Positions 7,673-16,661 of a stretch of 64,000 nucleotides of DNA are shown here, piece by piece. Made by a program: the position numbers and the translations under genes. Every line of letters begins with the position of its first letter. Within the stretch, counting starts at the first letter, position 1. The DNA is from Larkinella terrae (GTDB taxonomy: Bacteria > Bacteroidota > Bacteroidia > Cytophagales > Spirosomataceae), in assembly GCF_009668025.1 (NCBI RefSeq), contig NZ_WJXZ01000014.1, positions 1-64,000 of the forward strand, given 5' to 3'. Below the pieces are notes generated by a model that saw only the letters and a list, made by a program, of their open reading frames with translations, made no database searches and was not told where the DNA came from.

Positions 7673-9727
7673 ATGAACTATTCGCTACGCTTCACCCTCT
7701 TAATCAGTGTTTACCTGTTCTGGGGAAACAGTCGGATGTCCTGCGCTCAGTCAGCCGAAGTGGACAGTCTCAAACGACAATTGGTCCATTCGGTCGCTGA
7801 TACCAACCAGGTGCGGCTGCTGAACCAGTTGGCGCGTCTTTATTTAGATATTAAACCCGATACCACCTACCGCCTTGCCCACCAGGCTTATCAACTCGCC
7901 CAGCAACTGGACGACAAGCCCGGTCAGGCGCGGGGCCTCAGTGTTATGGGCAGCAGCCTGGCCAGCCTGGGTGATTATCCGAAAGCCATCCGTTGTTTTC
8001 AGCAATCCTTACAGATTAGCCGCTCCATCCACGATCTGACGGCTACGTACCGAACACTCAATAACATGGCGGCTCCCTATCAGGATCAGCAGGATCATCG
8101 ACAGGCGTTACGCCTGCTCCAGGAATCCCAGCGTATTTTTGAACAGGTTCATCGGAACGATGCCCAACGGGACGCCCATAGTTATGCTACCCTGTATGGC
8201 AATTTGGGAGAAGCCTTTCTAAAGATCGACCAGTTGGATTCGGCGGACTACTACCTGCGTCAGGCCCTCCCCTTGTCGGAGCAGAAAGGTGGACGAATCG
8301 TTCTGGAACACAATCTCTACCAGTTGGGCGATTTGCAGTTGAAACGTCATGATACAACCGCTGCCCTGGCCTATTACCGCCGGGGCCTGGTGGCGGCCCG
8401 GGAAAGTAACACGACGGTTATCCTGGCCGACATCTATTTGCGCATCGCTACGGTGTATCAGGCAAAGGGGCCTATTGATTCCTGCATTGTCAACGCCCGC
8501 CGGGCCCTCTTAGCCGGGCAGCAAAGTGGTTATTTGAATGTCATTCTTTCCACCAGTGAACTCCTTACAAAGCTCTATGAGGGACGTGACAACACCCAGG
8601 CACTGGGCTACTACAAAGTAGCCGTTGCGGCCCGGGACAGCCTCTTCAGTCAGGAGAAACTCAAACAACTCCTCACCCTGGGCTTTGAGGAACAGCAACA
8701 CCGGCAGGAACAGGCAGCTACGGAGGCTTTGTACCAAAACCGCATCCGACTGTACGGGCTCTCGGCCCTGATGGCCGTGGTGGTGCTGGTAGCGGGGCTG
8801 CTCTGGCGCACCAACCAACGGCAACTGCGAAGCAATCAGTTGCTCACTCGCCAGAAAACCGAACTCGATCAGCAGCGAAGCAAGGCTGAGCAGGCACTAC
8901 GGGAGCTCCAGACAACGCAGACCCAGCTGATCCAAAAAGAAAAGATGGCTTCTTTAGGGGAACTCACGGCCGGTATTGCCCACGAAATTCAGAACCCGCT
9001 CAATTTTGTCAACAACTTTGCCGAGGTGGGAACGGAACTGATTGAGGAGTTTCAGGAGGAGATGATTCCGCACCTTTCGCCTGTTCAGAAAGAGCAGGCT
9101 GTCGAGTTCCTGAATGACCTGAGTCAAAGTCTGCGCAAAATTACCCACCACGGCCGTCGGGCCGATGCAATTGTGAAAGGGATGCTGGCCCATAGCCGGT
9201 CGGCAACGGGCACCAAAGAACTTACCAACCTCAATGCGCTGGCCAGGGAATACTTCCATCTGGCTTACCAGGGAATGCGGTCGAAAGACAAGGAGCACTT
9301 CAACGTAACCGTGCAGACGGATTTAGATGAGAGCATGGGGCCGGTTTCGGTGATTCCCCAGGATATTGGGCGGGTACTGCTGAACCTGTTTAACAACGCC
9401 TTTTATGCCGTTCAGGAAAAGAAAAACCGCATGGCGATGGAAGATTACCAGCCAACCGTCTGGCTTCGGACCTTTCAGGAAACGGATCAGGTGATCATTC
9501 AGGTGCAGGATAACGGCATGGGAATTCCCGAATCCGTTCAGGACAAGATTTTTCAGCCTTTCTTCACCACCAAGCCCACCGGCGAAGGAACCGGTCTGGG
9601 ATTGTCGCTGAGTTATGACCTGGTGACGAAGGGCCATGCGGGTTCGCTGACGGTGAAGTCGGAACCCGGGCAATATACCCGGATGCAAGTTGCCCTTCCG
9701 CTGAACCCAATCCCGCAACCCGTTTAA
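7673..9727 (+). CDS. TPR-containing membrane sensor histidine kinase
   Basis: A 684-residue sensor kinase. A signal sequence (ending SCAQ) leads into five to six tetratricopeptide repeats in the periplasm (about 30-340, e.g. ARGLSVMGSSLASLGDYPKA). Next come a membrane segment near 355-375 (LSALMAVVVLVAGLLW), a coiled coil (QQRSKAEQALRELQTTQTQL), a HisKA domain with GIAHEIQNPLNF (His437) and an HATPase with N, G1 (DNGMGIPE) and G2 (GEGTGLGLSLSYD) boxes. There is no receiver. The NPLNFVNNFAE signature is a common Bacteroidota class of kinases, often with solo receivers as partners. The two receivers at 1768-2854 are candidates. The signal sensed is unknown. Confidence 0.9.
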   Translation: MNYSLRFTLLISVYLFWGNSRMSCAQSAEVDSLKRQLVHSVADTNQVRLLNQLARLYLDIKPDTTYRLAHQAYQLAQQLDDKPGQARGLSVMGSSLASLGDYPKAIRCFQQSLQISRSIHDLTATYRTLNNMAAPYQDQQDHRQALRLLQESQRIFEQVHRNDAQRDAHSYATLYGNLGEAFLKIDQLDSADYYLRQALPLSEQKGGRIVLEHNLYQLGDLQLKRHDTTAALAYYRRGLVAARESNTTVILADIYLRIATVYQAKGPIDSCIVNARRALLAGQQSGYLNVILSTSELLTKLYEGRDNTQALGYYKVAVAARDSLFSQEKLKQLLTLGFEEQQHRQEQAATEALYQNRIRLYGLSALMAVVVLVAGLLWRTNQRQLRSNQLLTRQKTELDQQRSKAEQALRELQTTQTQLIQKEKMASLGELTAGIAHEIQNPLNFVNNFAEVGTELIEEFQEEMIPHLSPVQKEQAVEFLNDLSQSLRKITHHGRRADAIVKGMLAHSRSATGTKELTNLNALAREYFHLAYQGMRSKDKEHFNVTVQTDLDESMGPVSVIPQDIGRVLLNLFNNAFYAVQEKKNRMAMEDYQPTVWLRTFQETDQVIIQVQDNGMGIPESVQDKIFQPFFTTKPTGEGTGLGLSLSYDLVTKGHAGSLTVKSEPGQYTRMQVALPLNPIPQPV

Positions 9728-9771
9728 GTCGATCTCCTCATTGAATTGCCTTCTGGCCGCCTGCTGAACGA

Positions 9772-9803
9772 TTTTTGATAGTATCTGGACGGTTTTTTAT
9801 AGT
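9772..9803. promoter_or_regulatory. 21-bp-spaced direct repeat upstream of the LRR/Ig protein
   Basis: TTTTTGATAGT (9772-9782) and TTTTTTATAGT (9793-9803), 21 bp apart, with GTATCTGGA between them. It is a second copy of the arrangement at 7180-7211 and lies 55 bp before the gene start at 9858. Shared control by one AraC-type regulator is the simplest reading. Confidence 0.55.
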
Positions 9804-9857
9804 CCTGTCGGGCCGGTTTGACCCACCTTTGTGAACACATACCTAATCCATTCACGT

Positions 9858-12803
9858 ATGAAATCTTTTCTACTTCGAACGAATTCAATGCCCGCCCGGC
9901 TTCCCCAAGGCTCCCTTCGACGGAAGCTGGCTCTGTGGCCAGTTCTGTTAGTCCTTCTTCTGTGTGGGTGCCTGACAAGAGCACACGCCCAATGTCCAAC
10001 CAGGGGTGCCATTTTACAATCTCAGGCGGATGTCAATGCTTTTCCACCAGGGTGTACCCATCTAGTGGGCGACTTAGAAATAAGGGGGGACAACATTGTC
10101 AGTCTGGAGCCCCTCAAGAATCTGAGCTCCATCAGCGGTGAATTAGTGATTATGGAAACTTCCCTGAAAAATTTGGAAGGCTTAGATAATCTGGAAACTT
10201 TAGGAAGTGATCTTTGGATAAGGGATAACAGCCAATTAACTGATTTGACGGGCTTGAGGCAATTATCCTCCGTCTTAGAATTCAATCTTATTAATAATCA
10301 AAGCCTGACAAACGTAACCGGATTGGAGAGTCTGACGCTGGTCCGAGGTGATCTCACGATTACCTATAATAACCAGTTAACCAGTCTGAGTGGCTTCCGT
10401 GGGCAGATATCGACCAGATCCTCCGTTTATCTGCAATTTAACCCCAAACTAAAGAACCTGATTGGACTCGAAGGGATAACGAGGCTATATTACCTTTCTA
10501 TACAATATCACAGCGGGCTTGAAAGTCTTCAGGGCTTGAATAACCTCGTATCACTAAGTAAGGGAGTTGACATCTATTCCAATGATCAATTAAAAAATCT
10601 AAGTGGTCTGGAAAAGTTTCAATCGGTGGAGGGGGACGGTATTTACATTGGTGAAAATAAAAATCTAAACTCATTGAGTGGCTTAATCAGCTTAAAGCAG
10701 ACACCTATTCTATCCATTTATAGGAATTCCAGCCTGAGCCAATGCGCGATCGATCCCATCTGTCTGTTGCTGGCCAATTCGAATACCCAAACACAAATCG
10801 AGGGCAATGCCCCGGGCTGTAGCTCAGTGGTCGACATCCAGGCAGACTGCGCACCGCTTACGATCACGACACAACCCGCTGATGCCGCCACGGTTTGCGC
10901 CGGCGCTTCGGTTTCGACTTCGGTGGGCGTCTCGGGAAACGCCCGTACTTATCAGTGGTACCGCAATGGGCTGGTCCTGCCCCAGCAGAACCAGCCTACC
11001 TTGGCGTTGACGGGCGTAAAGCTCAGCGATGCGGGCTCGTATTCGGTGGTAGTCAGCAATTCCGTTTCCAGTGACACCTCAGCTATTTTTCAACTCACAG
11101 TCAATGAACTTCCCGCCGTCAGTATCAATCCATCGTCCACGGCCGTTTGCGCCAGTACTCCGGCAATCCTGAACGCTTCCGGGGCTGCCACCTACCAGTG
11201 GCAGGGGCCGGGCGGTTTGACCAGCACGGCTAGCAGTGTGACCGTCAGCACGAGCGGAACCTACTCCGTCATCGGTATTACCAGTGCCGCCTGTTCGGCC
11301 TCAGCTACGGCCAGTGTAACCGTCTATGATGTCCCACCAACACCGGTGATCAAAATATCACAAGCTGTCACCCAGCCTATCCTCCAAAACACGCCTTATG
11401 TTACGCTGACGGTATCGGGTTGTTCGGATGGAACGATTAGTTGGCAGGGCCCGGGCGGAGTCAGCGGCAACGGCACCAGTATTCCGGTATCCACCTCAGC
11501 CACTGGCAACTTTGCCTATTCGGCTACCTGTCAGGTCGGCTTCTGTACCAGCCTCCCTGGAAATCTGACCGTCGCTATCAGCCCTCCGCTAGTCAGTGGC
11601 AGCTTCGACGGTTTTGTCAACGGAGCGGATTGCAGCACGTTTCGGGGCTGGGCCTGGGATCGCAACAAAGTCAACACCCCGGTTTCGGTCGATATTCTCG
11701 ACGGACCTACCGTTATCGCGACATTGCTGGCCGATGTCTTCCGCCCCGATTTGCAAACCGCTGGCAAAGGCAATGGCAAACACGCCTTTAGCTGGAATAT
11801 TCCCGAAAATCTCAAAGATGGCCTGACCCATAACCTTTCTGCCCGGGTCTCGGGTAGTAGCTTTATTCTGAAGGATTCGCCCAAAGCCCTGGTTTGTCAG
11901 GGAAGCAGCAGCCCGGCTAATAAAGCGCCGGTGCCGCCTTCGCCCACGATTCTGGTGGCTCCCCTGGCCGCTCAGGTCGGGGTTCCGTTCTCCGGTACGC
12001 TGGTGGCTTTCACTGATCCGGAAGGCCAATCGCTGACCTACGCGCTGAGCGGTTTACCCGACGGTTTGTCGATCAATATGTTAAACCGGTTGATTTCGGG
12101 CACGCCCACGCAGTCGGGCACCTTCGTGCTGGCGTATTCTGCGACGGATGGGGGTGGTTTAACGAACTCGGTGAGCTTTCCGCTGACGGTTAATCCGGCA
12201 TCGACCACGGCGGTGACGGGGGATTTTGAGGGCTATCTCGACAAGCTGGATTGCGGAGGCATCCGTGGTTGGGTCTGGGATCGTAAAAAGCCCAACACCC
12301 CATTGACGGTGGAGTTTTATCTGGATGGTTCAGGCACGGTTTTGGGCAGCACGGTCGCTAATATATTTCGGCAGGATCTGAAAGATGCGGGCAAGGGCAA
12401 CGGTTCGCATGCGTACAATTTCAGTCCGCCGGGCAGTTTGACTAATGGAACGATGGTGCGGGCCCGGGTATTGGGATCGACCTATGAACTAAAAGGTTCA
12501 CCTAAAGCCTACCAATGCGCCCCCGCCCGATTGTCGGCCGAATCCGGTTCAGAGCTTCAGGTAACGGTTTTGGGCAACCCGGTTTCCGACCAGCTTCAGG
12601 TGGAGATCCGGGGAGCGGAAGGGCAGGAATTACGGTTACATTTTACCGATGCCGCCGGTTGCTTGCTTCATCAGCGACAGATTGAAGCAGCCCGGGTCGT
12701 CGAGCACCAGCGGTTCTCGGTTCAGGGGCAACCCTCCGGCTTGTTGCTGCTGCGGGTCAGCAGTGGACTCAAAAGTGTTACGGTGAAAGTCCTGAAACAG
12801 TAA
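9858..12803 (+). CDS. Large secreted LRR/Ig-like surface protein with type IX secretion C-terminus
   Basis: About 981 residues from the ATG at 9858 (a GTG at 9831 is also in frame). The signal peptide has a hydrophobic core LWPVLLVLLLCGCL and ends RAHA. Residues ~55-310 form receptor-L-like leucine-rich repeats (LTDLTGLRQLSSV, LTSLSGF). Next come Ig-like domains (TYQWYRNGLVLPQQNQP; TYQWQGPGGLTS) and two copies of a beta domain with the motif G-W-x-W-D-R-x-K...NTP and AGKGNG.HA (about 585-680 and 790-890). Between those copies sits a putative-Ig/cadherin-like domain (QSLTYALSGLPDGLSI). The C-terminal ~85 residues match the Por-type sorting domain of type IX substrates. It is likely displayed on or released from the cell surface, perhaps for adhesion or glycan binding; no enzyme domain is seen. 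Confidence 0.85.
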   Translation: MKSFLLRTNSMPARLPQGSLRRKLALWPVLLVLLLCGCLTRAHAQCPTRGAILQSQADVNAFPPGCTHLVGDLEIRGDNIVSLEPLKNLSSISGELVIMETSLKNLEGLDNLETLGSDLWIRDNSQLTDLTGLRQLSSVLEFNLINNQSLTNVTGLESLTLVRGDLTITYNNQLTSLSGFRGQISTRSSVYLQFNPKLKNLIGLEGITRLYYLSIQYHSGLESLQGLNNLVSLSKGVDIYSNDQLKNLSGLEKFQSVEGDGIYIGENKNLNSLSGLISLKQTPILSIYRNSSLSQCAIDPICLLLANSNTQTQIEGNAPGCSSVVDIQADCAPLTITTQPADAATVCAGASVSTSVGVSGNARTYQWYRNGLVLPQQNQPTLALTGVKLSDAGSYSVVVSNSVSSDTSAIFQLTVNELPAVSINPSSTAVCASTPAILNASGAATYQWQGPGGLTSTASSVTVSTSGTYSVIGITSAACSASATASVTVYDVPPTPVIKISQAVTQPILQNTPYVTLTVSGCSDGTISWQGPGGVSGNGTSIPVSTSATGNFAYSATCQVGFCTSLPGNLTVAISPPLVSGSFDGFVNGADCSTFRGWAWDRNKVNTPVSVDILDGPTVIATLLADVFRPDLQTAGKGNGKHAFSWNIPENLKDGLTHNLSARVSGSSFILKDSPKALVCQGSSSPANKAPVPPSPTILVAPLAAQVGVPFSGTLVAFTDPEGQSLTYALSGLPDGLSINMLNRLISGTPTQSGTFVLAYSATDGGGLTNSVSFPLTVNPASTTAVTGDFEGYLDKLDCGGIRGWVWDRKKPNTPLTVEFYLDGSGTVLGSTVANIFRQDLKDAGKGNGSHAYNFSPPGSLTNGTMVRARVLGSTYELKGSPKAYQCAPARLSAESGSELQVTVLGNPVSDQLQVEIRGAEGQELRLHFTDAAGCLLHQRQIEAARVVEHQRFSVQGQPSGLLLLRVSSGLKSVTVKVLKQ

Positions 12804-12943
12804 AACGGACTGGGTGACGTCTGATCCTGAAAATAACCCCTGTCCAGGATTTGGGCTAAGGTCAATTTGGGTAAGGCTACACATGAATCTTTTTTACATG
12901 ACACTTTTTTGCCGATTTCTACACCATTTTGATCAGTCTCTCT

Positions 12944-12986
12944 TGTTCAGTTCGCTGCTGACTACGCGTTAGCAGTGAACTGAACA
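12944..12986. repeat. Strong 16-bp stem-loop
   Basis: TGTTCAGTTCGCTGCT (12944-12959) pairs with AGCAGTGAACTGAACA (12971-12986), with one G-T wobble and an 11-base loop. No T-run follows, so it is not a standard terminator. It may be an RNA structure or an intergenic palindrome. Confidence 0.7.
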
Positions 12987-13203
12987 GCGTAAGAATTAGG
13001 GTTTGAAACACTGCATAGGTGCATTAGTTTGAATCTGGTAAAGGCGTGGGCTGCTGGCCTGCGCCTTTCTGGTTAAAAAGGCTGCATTGATCGAATACGG
13101 AAACGAAGGATTAATTTTTAAAGGTGATAGTATTCTCCGGCGAAATTGGAGTATTACTAATAGCTCTTCATCGGGCTATTAATAGAGATTGGTGTTTAGG
13201 ACA

Positions 13204-13233
13204 AGCCCGGTTTTTGCCGGGTTCTGTTTTTTT
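13204..13233 (+). terminator. Rho-independent terminator
   Basis: The stem CCCGG/CCGGG (13206-13210, 13217-13221) is followed by TTCTG and seven T. It faces plus-strand transcription and protects the convergent kinase gene ending at 13248. Confidence 0.65.
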
Positions 13234-13247
13234 AGCGGTTTTTTGTA

Positions 13248-16200
13248 CTAATCGCACTGATCAGTAACCCCGGCCAGGGAAACTGTTGCCTCGAATAATA
13301 AATGAAAATGGACCTCATGGGTCTGGTCTACCGAGAGCTCAATCGCTAATAACTCGGCCACTTCTTTGGCAATTAACAACCCTAAACCCAGGGATCGATT
13401 CTGTTTTAACGTCGGGTCAATGTGTTCCGTTTTGTCCTGGCTATTCATAAGATCGATTACTTCTGCTGACAGGCTTTTCCCAGTGTTGGAAATCACCAGT
13501 TCAACCCGCCCCTCCGCATCAACCTGGCTCTCAATTCTGATCCTACCCTGATGGGTAAATTTGGCGGCATTGTCCAATAAATTGTGCAGGATAATGGAGA
13601 GCAGTTGGTAATCAGAACGGATTGCCAACGCAGGGGCCACTTCGTTGCTGGCCTGGCAACCATTTTGCTCCATCAAGGGTTTAAATAACGCTAATTTCCG
13701 ATCGACCAGCGTTCTCAGGTTGATGTCATCCCAGTTCAGCCGTTTCCCGTAAACCTGAATTTTCATATAATCCAGCAGATCCTTCAACATCGTCCGCATC
13801 TTGTGGGTGAGATCTGAAATGATCGTTCCCAGGCTGGCGGCATTTGCCAGTTTATCCTGTTGAAGCAACTCCGGAATACTCTCGGATGCCAGAGCTACAT
13901 ACTGCAGAGGGCTTTGGATGTCATGGGTGATCGAAGCCAACAAGCGGGACATGATATGGAGTTGGTCCGTCATTTTCGCTTCGGACCCTTTGAGTTCCTG
14001 TAGGGTGGCGTTGAGTTCGTCCAGGGTGGCGTTGAGTTCATCCGTTCGCCGGGCGACCAACCTTTCGAGCCGGGCATTTTCCCGTTGAACCAGGCGCACC
14101 CGGTAAAGGGAGATACCGTAGCCACTGAGCAAAAGCAAAACGGCAAAAAACACAGAGGCCCAGCCGGTTTCGTACCACACCGGTTCGATTATCAGGACGA
14201 GTTCTTTACGCGTATAGGTCGGGTGGCCAAAGCCATTCAGTTTGCGCACCAGTAAGCGATACGTGCCGGATTCCAGACTGAGGTAGCGAACCGAAAAATC
14301 TTCCGGATCCAGCGGCTGCCAGTCTGAAGCCACCAGGGTGGAACCGGCTTTTACCAACGCATAGGACAGCTTCAGGTTATAGGGATTTCCGGCGTACGGG
14401 GTGGCAAAAAAGAACCAAATGTTTTTGAAATCCGGGGGCAGCTGAAGCGTGTCACCGGTGGTTTTCAGCACAGTATTATTCAGCTCGATCTGGTCGAGAA
14501 TAATGGGACTATTGGGCAGATCGGGGCGGATGGTTTCGGGCTTAAACCAGACTAAACCCACCAGCGACGGTAGAGAGATGTAGCCGTTTGAAAGCTTGGC
14601 GGCACAGGGCAGGCAGTTGCCGTTGAACTCATTGGTTTTAAAGCCTTCTTCTTTGGCGTGATACAGATAAAACAAGTCCGGGTGTGAGGCAGGCTGGGAG
14701 GGGAGGGCTTCAGGCTGCCAGGCACTGTAGCGGAGTAAATCCTGGATGGCAATCTGAAACAGGCCCCGATTGGTTGGTATCCAGAAAAAGCCCCGGTGAT
14801 CATCCACAATGCAGTGCGGACTGGCCAGGTAGGCGTTCTTATCCAAGGGAAAAGAAATGATCTGGTCGTTTTTCCCAAGCAGCATAATCCCTTTATCCAG
14901 GGCGGTAAGCCAAATCCGGTTGTTGGCAAATCGATGAATGCTTTTAATGTAAACGCCCTCTGTCCCGGGGATGCGTTCCAGGTTTCGGGTGGAAATCGTC
15001 AGCCGGTACAAGCCCGAATGCGTCCCTACCAACAGGGCATCGTCGGATTGGTGGGTCATGCAGGTAATATCAGTTAGGGAGTCTTTTCCCACCCGTTCCA
15101 AGCGAGCCCGTGGATTTGTGGGATCCAATTTGTATAAACCATGCCCATCAATCCCGATCCAGATGGGACCGTCTTTGATTTGGTGCAGGGCTTCCACGTT
15201 TCCACGTTCGGAAAGGGTCCAGTGAGAGATGATCTTTTCTTGCCGGGCGTCGAAGTGAAAAAGCGATTGGAAATGTCGCAGCCAGAGGGTTCCCCGGTGA
15301 TCCCGCAGACTGACTCGGTCATCGTCCGGATTCACGCGCCGGATCGCCGAAACGTGTTGCTCTATGGGCTGACCCGTTCGGGGATCCAGACCGATAATAC
15401 GCCCCGTGGGCGTCAGCACGGCATGTGCATTGTAGGGAAGCTGGGCGTATAACGAATTCTCCCTAGGGGTCCCCCGGATGGTAAGCGTTTGAAACTGGTG
15501 CCGGGTTAAAACGAAAAAACCTTCAGTAAGGCTTCCTAAATAAACCTTTTGACTGGTGGGGTCAAAGTGAACATGCACGATGGCCTGGGCCTCGAAGTCA
15601 AATCCGTCGATCAACAGACGGGTCACGAAGTTGCCATCAGCTTCGGGCTGAAGTGTATATAATTTTTTGTGAAGGTAGAGAAAAGCCTGATCTGAGTTAC
15701 TGCTCCAATACAATTGACACGCCTGCGGATGGGCGGTGTAAACCGGGTCGTTGAGGATATCCCCGGACAGGACCGATTGCTGGGATTGATGCCGACGGAA
15801 AGCCAGAATACGGCCACTGTCCTGGTAGTAGTACAGCCGTTTACCCAGCACAAAAAAATGTAATGGCGTGGCCGTTGGGAAAAAGAATTGAGCCTGCTTT
15901 TTCCCATGTTGGTAATACCTTACCCAGTTGTTTTCCCAGAAGTAGTAATCGCTGCTGGTTGTCCCGGCTACCAGCAAATACCGCTTAATCCCCCCAACAA
16001 GCTCCCCCAGCATGTCCGGAATGTTTTGGGCCTCCAGGTAATCAGACCTCCCCACTCCCAGTGATCGAAACCAGTTCAGGCGGCTCGGCCACCAGGTCGT
16101 ATCCAGAACGGCAGTTCCGTTCTCCAGTTTGATGTGTTCGTTCTCCAGGAACAGGCCGTAACTGACCCGATTTCGCCCCGTTCCGGGAGCCGTCTGATCC

Positions 16201-16469
16201 CGGACGGCAGGCCTGAGACGATACATCCGATTCAACCGGACGGGTAAGTTGAAATGGTTAAAAACGCGAAACTGATGGCCGTCAAACCGAACCAGGCCAT
16301 CTTCGGTCGCCAGCCAGACAAAACCGTATGAATCCTGAGAAATGCCTTTGATGCTATTCTGCGGAAGGCCGTTTTCGGCCGTATACTGCACCATGGAAAA
16401 CTGGGATTGTGCTTGCACAACGGATGATGAAGCAAACAGGCAGACCAGCAACAGAAACAAAACCTTCAT
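13248..16469 (-). CDS. Propeller-type sensor histidine kinase (no receiver)
   Basis: A 1073-residue sensor kinase with signal peptide MKVLFLLLVCLFASSSVVQA. The large periplasmic part has two-component propeller repeats (GFVWLATEDGLVRFDG, GPIWIGIDGHGLYKLD, GFFWIPTNRGLFQ) followed by a Y_Y_Y-like domain. A membrane segment near 770-790 is followed by a coiled coil with a perfect heptad duplication (DELNATLDELNATLQEL). HisKA has ITHDIQSPLQY (His849), and the HATPase has NLLDNAAKF and SLGLGLLIAKEV. Unlike the HTCS proteins it has no receiver or HTH, so its output is probably the LuxR-type regulator encoded 192 bp upstream on the same strand. Confidence 0.9.
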   Translation of the reverse strand: MKVLFLLLVCLFASSSVVQAQSQFSMVQYTAENGLPQNSIKGISQDSYGFVWLATEDGLVRFDGHQFRVFNHFNLPVRLNRMYRLRPAVRDQTAPGTGRNRVSYGLFLENEHIKLENGTAVLDTTWWPSRLNWFRSLGVGRSDYLEAQNIPDMLGELVGGIKRYLLVAGTTSSDYYFWENNWVRYYQHGKKQAQFFFPTATPLHFFVLGKRLYYYQDSGRILAFRRHQSQQSVLSGDILNDPVYTAHPQACQLYWSSNSDQAFLYLHKKLYTLQPEADGNFVTRLLIDGFDFEAQAIVHVHFDPTSQKVYLGSLTEGFFVLTRHQFQTLTIRGTPRENSLYAQLPYNAHAVLTPTGRIIGLDPRTGQPIEQHVSAIRRVNPDDDRVSLRDHRGTLWLRHFQSLFHFDARQEKIISHWTLSERGNVEALHQIKDGPIWIGIDGHGLYKLDPTNPRARLERVGKDSLTDITCMTHQSDDALLVGTHSGLYRLTISTRNLERIPGTEGVYIKSIHRFANNRIWLTALDKGIMLLGKNDQIISFPLDKNAYLASPHCIVDDHRGFFWIPTNRGLFQIAIQDLLRYSAWQPEALPSQPASHPDLFYLYHAKEEGFKTNEFNGNCLPCAAKLSNGYISLPSLVGLVWFKPETIRPDLPNSPIILDQIELNNTVLKTTGDTLQLPPDFKNIWFFFATPYAGNPYNLKLSYALVKAGSTLVASDWQPLDPEDFSVRYLSLESGTYRLLVRKLNGFGHPTYTRKELVLIIEPVWYETGWASVFFAVLLLLSGYGISLYRVRLVQRENARLERLVARRTDELNATLDELNATLQELKGSEAKMTDQLHIMSRLLASITHDIQSPLQYVALASESIPELLQQDKLANAASLGTIISDLTHKMRTMLKDLLDYMKIQVYGKRLNWDDINLRTLVDRKLALFKPLMEQNGCQASNEVAPALAIRSDYQLLSIILHNLLDNAAKFTHQGRIRIESQVDAEGRVELVISNTGKSLSAEVIDLMNSQDKTEHIDPTLKQNRSLGLGLLIAKEVAELLAIELSVDQTHEVHFHLLFEATVSLAGVTDQCD
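14002..14043. repeat. In-gene tandem 21-bp repeat encoding coiled-coil heptads
   Basis: A 21-bp unit occurs twice in tandem (14002-14022 and 14023-14043) with one base difference. It encodes DELNAT-L heptads in the signalling helix between membrane and kinase. Because the unit is a whole heptad, copy-number change would keep the coiled-coil register. Confidence 0.8.
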
Positions 16470-16570
16470 TACCAGAAAAACAATTCACGGGTGTAGACCG
16501 ACCGGGCCTCCCACTGGGTTTTATTACCGCCCGGCGGCCCGGCCACCCTAAAAGTGGGGAAAGGCGATGG

Positions 16571-16598
16571 TTTTTCCAACCATCCTGTTGGAAAAACG
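16571..16598. repeat. Hairpin in the leader between regulator and kinase genes
   Basis: GTTTTTCCAAC and GTTGGAAAAAC form an 11-bp perfect stem with a 6-base loop in the 192-bp gap between the LuxR-type regulator and the kinase. It could attenuate or stabilise the kinase message, or be a palindromic element. Confidence 0.5.
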
Positions 16599-16661
16599 TC
16601 CGGGGAATTAGCGGCAAAAGTACGTCAGGTTAATCTTCGTGCCTTTAGGCCGGGGAGGAGG

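Larger units (their letters stand above)
12804..13247. other. 444-bp gene-free stretch with hairpins; possible untranslated RNA
   Basis: No coding frame is convincing. The stretch holds a long stem-loop (12944-12986), a second hairpin with arms AAGGCG and CGCCTT (about 13042-13070), a short inverted repeat TAATAGC...GCTATTA and a Rho-independent terminator on the plus strand (13204-13233). A terminator 400 bp beyond the upstream gene suggests either a long 3' region or a separate small RNA. The latter is speculative. Confidence 0.4.

Noticed and set aside
159-12881. 13-bp word GGGTAAGGCTACA at 159-171 and 12869-12881
   Set aside because: Many shared 13-mers are expected by chance in a window this long, and the flanks do not match.
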